From contig NZ_AP018164.1 of assembly GCF_002356315.1 (NCBI RefSeq), positions 2,170,001 through 2,234,000 on the forward strand: a DNA stretch of 64,000 bases, in the 5' to 3' direction. The notes below the pieces were generated by a model. That model saw only the letters and a program-made list of their open reading frames with translations, was not told where the DNA came from and made no database searches. Of this stretch, positions 61,032 to 64,000 are shown piece after piece. A program made the translations under genes and the position numbers. This DNA comes from Mycobacterium shigaense. Lineage in GTDB: Bacteria > Actinomycetota > Actinomycetes > Mycobacteriales > Mycobacteriaceae. The number at the start of each line of letters is the position of its first letter. The stretch's first letter is position 1.

Positions 61032-62861
61032 TCAGAAGGCGTCTTCGGAAAGCCGCATGATCTCGTCGTCGAGCGATTCGATGACCTTGCGCTGCGACGT
61101 CAGCTTCGGAAGCATGTTCCGGGCGAAGAATGCCGCGGTGGCGATCTTGCCCTGGTAGAACGCTTCATCGCTCGCCGAAGGACTGTTTTTCAGTGCGGCG
61201 CGGGCGATTTCGGCCTGCACCAGCAATCGCCAGCCGATGATCAGGTCGCCGACGGCCAGCAGATAGCGCACCGAGCCCAGCCCGACCTTGTAGATCTCGG
61301 TCGGATGCTGTCCGGCGGACATGAGGTAGCCGGTCAGCGCGCCGGTCATCGCCGTGACGTCGTCGAGCGCGGTTTGCAACAGCTCGGCGTGCGGTTTCAG
61401 CTCCTCTGAGCAGGTGTCGATGGTCCGACTGATCTGTGCCGTCACGAACTGGAGCGCCTCGCCGCGGTCGCGAACGATCTTGCGGAAGAACAAGTCCAGC
61501 GCCTGGATGGCCGTGGTGCCCTCGTAGAGCGAATCGATCTTCGAGTCGCGGATGTACTGTTCCAGCGGGTAGTCCTGCAGGAAGCCCGAGCCGCCCAGCG
61601 TCTGCAGCGACTCGGTCAGGATCTCGTAGGCCCGTTCGGAGCTGACGCCTTTGACGACCGGCAACAACAGATCGTCGATGCGGTGCGCCATCTTGGGGTC
61701 GGCACCCGAAACACGTTGTGCCACAGCATTATCCTGATGCGCCGCGGCGTACATATACAACGCGCGCAGCCCCTCGGCGTAGGCCTTCTGCGTCATCAGG
61801 CTGCGACGCACGTCGGGGTGGTGGATGATCGTGACGCGCGGTGCGGTCTTGTCCGCCATCTGCGTGAGATCGGCGCCCTGCACCCGCTCCTTGGCGAAGG
61901 CCAGCGCGTTGAGGTAACCGGTGGACAGCGTGCCGGCCGCCTTGACGCCGATGGTCATTCGGGCGTGCTCGATCACGGTGAACATCTGCGCGATCCCGTT
62001 GTGCACGTCTCCGACCAGGTAGCCGACGGCGGGCACATCGGTGGCGCCGAAGGTCAGCTCGCACGTGGGGGAGGACTTGATGCCCATCTTGTGTTCCAGC
62101 CCGGTGGCGAAAACGCCGTTGCGGGCGCCGAGTTCGAACGTCTCGGGATCGAAGAGGTACTCGGGCACGTAGAACAGGCTCAGTCCCTTGGTGCCGGGGC
62201 CCGCGCCCTCGGGCCGGGCCAGCACCAGGTGGAAGATGTTGTCGGCGCTGTCGCCGACGTCCCCACCGGAGATGAATCGCTTGACCCCCTCGATGTGCCA
62301 AGTGCCGTCGGGCTGTGCGACGGCCTTGGCTCGGCCCGCCCCGACGTCGGAACCCGCGTCGGGCTCGGTGAGCACCATGGTCGCAGCCCAGCCCCGCTCC
62401 ACGCCCTCGGCCGCCCAGCGCTTCTGCTCCTCATTGCCCTCGACGTAGAGCGCTTCGGCCATCAGCGGGCCGAGGCTGAAGAAGTTCGCGGAGGGATTGG
62501 CGCAAAAGATCATCTCGTTGACCGCCCAGGCCAGCGGCGCCGGCGCGGCCATGCCCCCGATCGCCTCGTCGATGCTGAGGCGCCACCAGCCGGCCTCTCG
62601 GATCGCCTGCACGGTTTTCACCAGCTCGGGCGCCACGCTGATGGTGTGGGTGTCCGGATCGAATACCGGTGGATTGCGGTCGGCGAAGCCAAACGACTCG
62701 GCGACGGGCCCCTCTGCGAAGCGGGCGGCCTCGTCCAGGATCGTCCGCACGGTGTCGGCGTCGAGTTCGGCGTAGTCATCTTCGCCGAGAACGGCGCCGA
62801 CATCCAGTACTTCGAAGAGGTTGAATTCGAGATCACGCACGTTAGCGATGTAGTGGCCCAA
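61032..62861 (-). CDS. Acyl-CoA dehydrogenase FadE15
   Basis: Predicted 609-residue FAD-dependent enzyme (fadE15 in M. tuberculosis naming) for the first step of beta-oxidation-like degradation, of the long form with a C-terminal extension. Signatures: [20 protein letters not shown] (FAD and substrate contacts), [52 protein letters not shown]. The start is a TTG at 62861, giving Leu-Gly-His-Tyr as in the recalled M. tuberculosis protein (609 residues), with GGGAGAA six to seven bases upstream; no ATG or GTG gives this N-terminus. Substrate chain length unknown. Confidence 0.92.
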   Translation of the reverse strand: MGHYIANVRDLEFNLFEVLDVGAVLGEDDYAELDADTVRTILDEAARFAEGPVAESFGFADRNPPVFDPDTHTISVAPELVKTVQAIREAGWWRLSIDEAIGGMAAPAPLAWAVNEMIFCANPSANFFSLGPLMAEALYVEGNEEQKRWAAEGVERGWAATMVLTEPDAGSDVGAGRAKAVAQPDGTWHIEGVKRFISGGDVGDSADNIFHLVLARPEGAGPGTKGLSLFYVPEYLFDPETFELGARNGVFATGLEHKMGIKSSPTCELTFGATDVPAVGYLVGDVHNGIAQMFTVIEHARMTIGVKAAGTLSTGYLNALAFAKERVQGADLTQMADKTAPRVTIIHHPDVRRSLMTQKAYAEGLRALYMYAAAHQDNAVAQRVSGADPKMAHRIDDLLLPVVKGVSSERAYEILTESLQTLGGSGFLQDYPLEQYIRDSKIDSLYEGTTAIQALDLFFRKIVRDRGEALQFVTAQISRTIDTCSEELKPHAELLQTALDDVTAMTGALTGYLMSAGQHPTEIYKVGLGSVRYLLAVGDLIIGWRLLVQAEIARAALKNSPSASDEAFYQGKIATAAFFARNMLPKLTSQRKVIESLDDEIMRLSEDAF

Positions 62862-63187
62862 GGCTTCTCCCGTTGTGGTCCCCTGAATGGTTCCCGCCGC
62901 CGACGGCGCAACAGCCTCAGTGTGAGCCAGGGGGGAAAACGTACGCAACCGTAACCTCGATCGGCACGTCGCACCACCGACAGGCCGCTGGCGCGGTGGG
63001 TGACGCCGCTGAATCGAATAGCCTTCTGCTGCAAGGCAATTCATTCGCACAGGGTGGTCAAGTGTCGCACCGGCCCGGTCGGCCCCGATCCGCGCCAAAC
63101 GACCCCGGCTGTGACGCGCTCCACACGCTGGCGGCGGTCGCGGCGAACGCCGGGAACATCCCGGCGCCCTGGGCCGTTGAGCCGAAT
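62862..63187. other. 326-bp divergent spacer between fadE15 and thioredoxin
   Basis: No gene is supported, though the thioredoxin frame is open across all of it. M. tuberculosis has a PE_PGRS gene, ctpD and trxA in this interval; none is visible here. I see no strong promoter element directly before the thioredoxin start. Confidence 0.55.
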
Positions 63188-63538
63188 GTGACAACACGCG
63201 ATCTCACCACAGAGCAGTTCAACGAAACCATCGAGGGCAACGACATCGTCCTCGTGGACTTCTGGGCGTCCTGGTGCGGACCATGCCGGCAGTTTGCGCC
63301 GACCTTCCAGGCGTCGTCGGAGAAACACCCCGACGTCGTGTACGCCAAGGTCGACACCGAGGCCGAGCAGCAGCTCGCCGCCGCCGCCCAGATCCGGTCC
63401 ATCCCGACGCTGATGGCGTTCAAGAAGGGCAAGCTGGTGTTCAACCAGGCCGGGGCGTTGCCCGCGCCGGCCCTCGAGGACCTGGTGCAGCAAATCAAGG
63501 CCTTCGACGTCGACGCCGCACAGGCCGAGCAAGCCTGA
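63188..63538 (+). CDS. Thioredoxin (Rv1471/TrxB1-like)
   Basis: Predicted 116-residue thioredoxin. The active site WASWCGPC (Cys30, Cys33) and the cis-proline in [13 protein letters not shown] are intact, so it should be an active disulfide reductase. The GTG at 63188 gives [15 protein letters not shown], matching the M. tuberculosis protein known as TrxB1 despite the name (it is a thioredoxin, not a reductase). The frame extends upstream with unrelated sequence. Proximity to the suf operon may be relevant because both respond to oxidative stress, but they are separately transcribed. Confidence 0.92.
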   Translation: MTTRDLTTEQFNETIEGNDIVLVDFWASWCGPCRQFAPTFQASSEKHPDVVYAKVDTEAEQQLAAAAQIRSIPTLMAFKKGKLVFNQAGALPAPALEDLVQQIKAFDVDAAQAEQA

Positions 63539-63585
63539 CGCGTCGCTGACGCCGCGCCCGAATAGGCGCACGCCGAGGTCCGCGC

Positions 63586-63591
63586 TACCGT
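63586..63591 (+). promoter_or_regulatory. -10 box for leaderless echA12 transcript
   Basis: TACCGT followed by six bases and GTG at 63598. Confidence 0.55.
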
Positions 63592-63597
63592 TCACGG

Positions 63598-64000
63598 GTG
63601 AGTTTGGTACTCGTTGAGCAGCCGCGACCCGGCGTTGCGCTGATAACCCTGAACCGGCCCGAGCGAATGAACTCCATGGCGTTCGACGTCATGGTGCCGC
63701 TCAAAGAAGCCCTCGACAAGGTCAACTACGACAATTCGGTGCGGGTGGTGGTGCTGACCGGGGCGGGCCGGGGATTCTCCTCGGGCGCTGACCACAAGTC
63801 CGCCGGCTCGGTGCCCAACGTCGACGGGTTGACCCGACCCAGCTATGCACTGCGCTCCATGCAGGTCCTCGACGACGTCATCATGACGCTGCGGCGCCTG
63901 CACCAGCCGGTGATCGCGGCGGTCAACGGCGCCGCCATCGGCGGGGGGCTGTGTCTGGCGCTGGCCGCCGACATCCGGGTGGCGTCCGCCGGTGCCTACT
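63598..64000 (+). CDS. echA12: Enoyl-CoA hydratase/isomerase family protein, 5' part (EchA12-like)
   Basis: The first 134 codons of a crotonase-fold protein; the 3' end is outside the window. The N-terminal VSLVLVEQPRPGVALITLNR, the oxyanion-hole segment GRGFSSGADHKSAG and the second oxyanion region VNGAAIGGGLCLALAADIRV are typical. Catalytic glutamates would lie beyond the end. GTG start fits the leaderless promoter. Substrate unknown; neighbours and name match Rv1472. Confidence 0.9.
   Translation, partial: MSLVLVEQPRPGVALITLNRPERMNSMAFDVMVPLKEALDKVNYDNSVRVVVLTGAGRGFSSGADHKSAGSVPNVDGLTRPSYALRSMQVLDDVIMTLRRLHQPVIAAVNGAAIGGGLCLALAADIRVASAGAY

Overview
This 64 kb window is chromosomal DNA of a slow-growing Mycobacterium, most likely a member of the M. 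avium complex or a close relative. The evidence is the very high G+C content, PPE proteins, mycobacterial lipoproteins, many start codons placed about six bases after a TANNNT -10 box, and a gene order that follows the M. tuberculosis fmt to echA12 segment (Rv1406 to Rv1472). Two points argue against the tuberculosis complex: a phosphoenolpyruvate carboxylase gene sits behind secG, and sufB has no intein. Statements about M. tuberculosis order, names and lengths are from memory; no database was searched.

Layout. 1-10.2 kb: end of fmt, then rsmB, rpe and the riboflavin genes ribD, ribE, ribA2 and ribH, interrupted by the divergent lprG-p55 lipoprotein/efflux operon and a TM2 protein. 10.2-16.1 kb: lprH, then the tightly overlapping uvrC-rapZ-cuvA-whiA chain. 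16.1-20.2 kb: an AT-richer spacer, two tandem PPE-SVP genes and a DUF732 secreted protein. 20.5-28.4 kb: a WS/DGAT acyltransferase facing a three-gene lipid operon (PlsC-like acyltransferase, fadD12, lipO), then a small hypothetical gene and a large DUF3556 membrane protein. 28.6-35.7 kb: gap-pgk-tpiA, secG, ppc and a DUF1206 membrane protein. 35.7-45.2 kb: a small coiled-coil gene, an unusual PPE gene, and the pentose phosphate operon tkt-tal-zwf-opcA-pgl. 45.4-54.0 kb: heme O and heme A synthesis (ctaB, ctaA) with qor and a shortened ATP-grasp-like gene, a TetR/metallo-beta-lactamase-fold pair, an ABC-2 exporter and mptB. 54.1-60.4 kb: the complete iron-sulfur assembly operon sufR-B-D-C-S-U-T. 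60.4-64 kb: a small secreted protein, fadE15, a thioredoxin and the start of echA12.

The window is mostly conserved core: central carbon flow (glycolysis, pentose phosphate, PEP carboxylation), riboflavin, heme A, Fe-S assembly, DNA repair and cell-wall lipid handling. The accessory parts are the PPE loci, the TetR/hydrolase pair and the gene replacement around 26 kb.

The most unusual element is the gene at 36.6-38.7 kb. It encodes a type VII secretion PPE domain joined to about 420 residues of short Gly-Gly-Thr/Ser-Leu repeats of the kind that fold as beta-solenoids in AIDA-type adhesins. Upstream it has a 24-bp perfect palindrome and a 50-nt nested hairpin. The codon where PPE proteins normally begin (Met-Asp-Phe) is ACG, and no ATG or GTG lies between the upstream stop and the PPE domain. 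It sits between two genes that are neighbours in M. tuberculosis.
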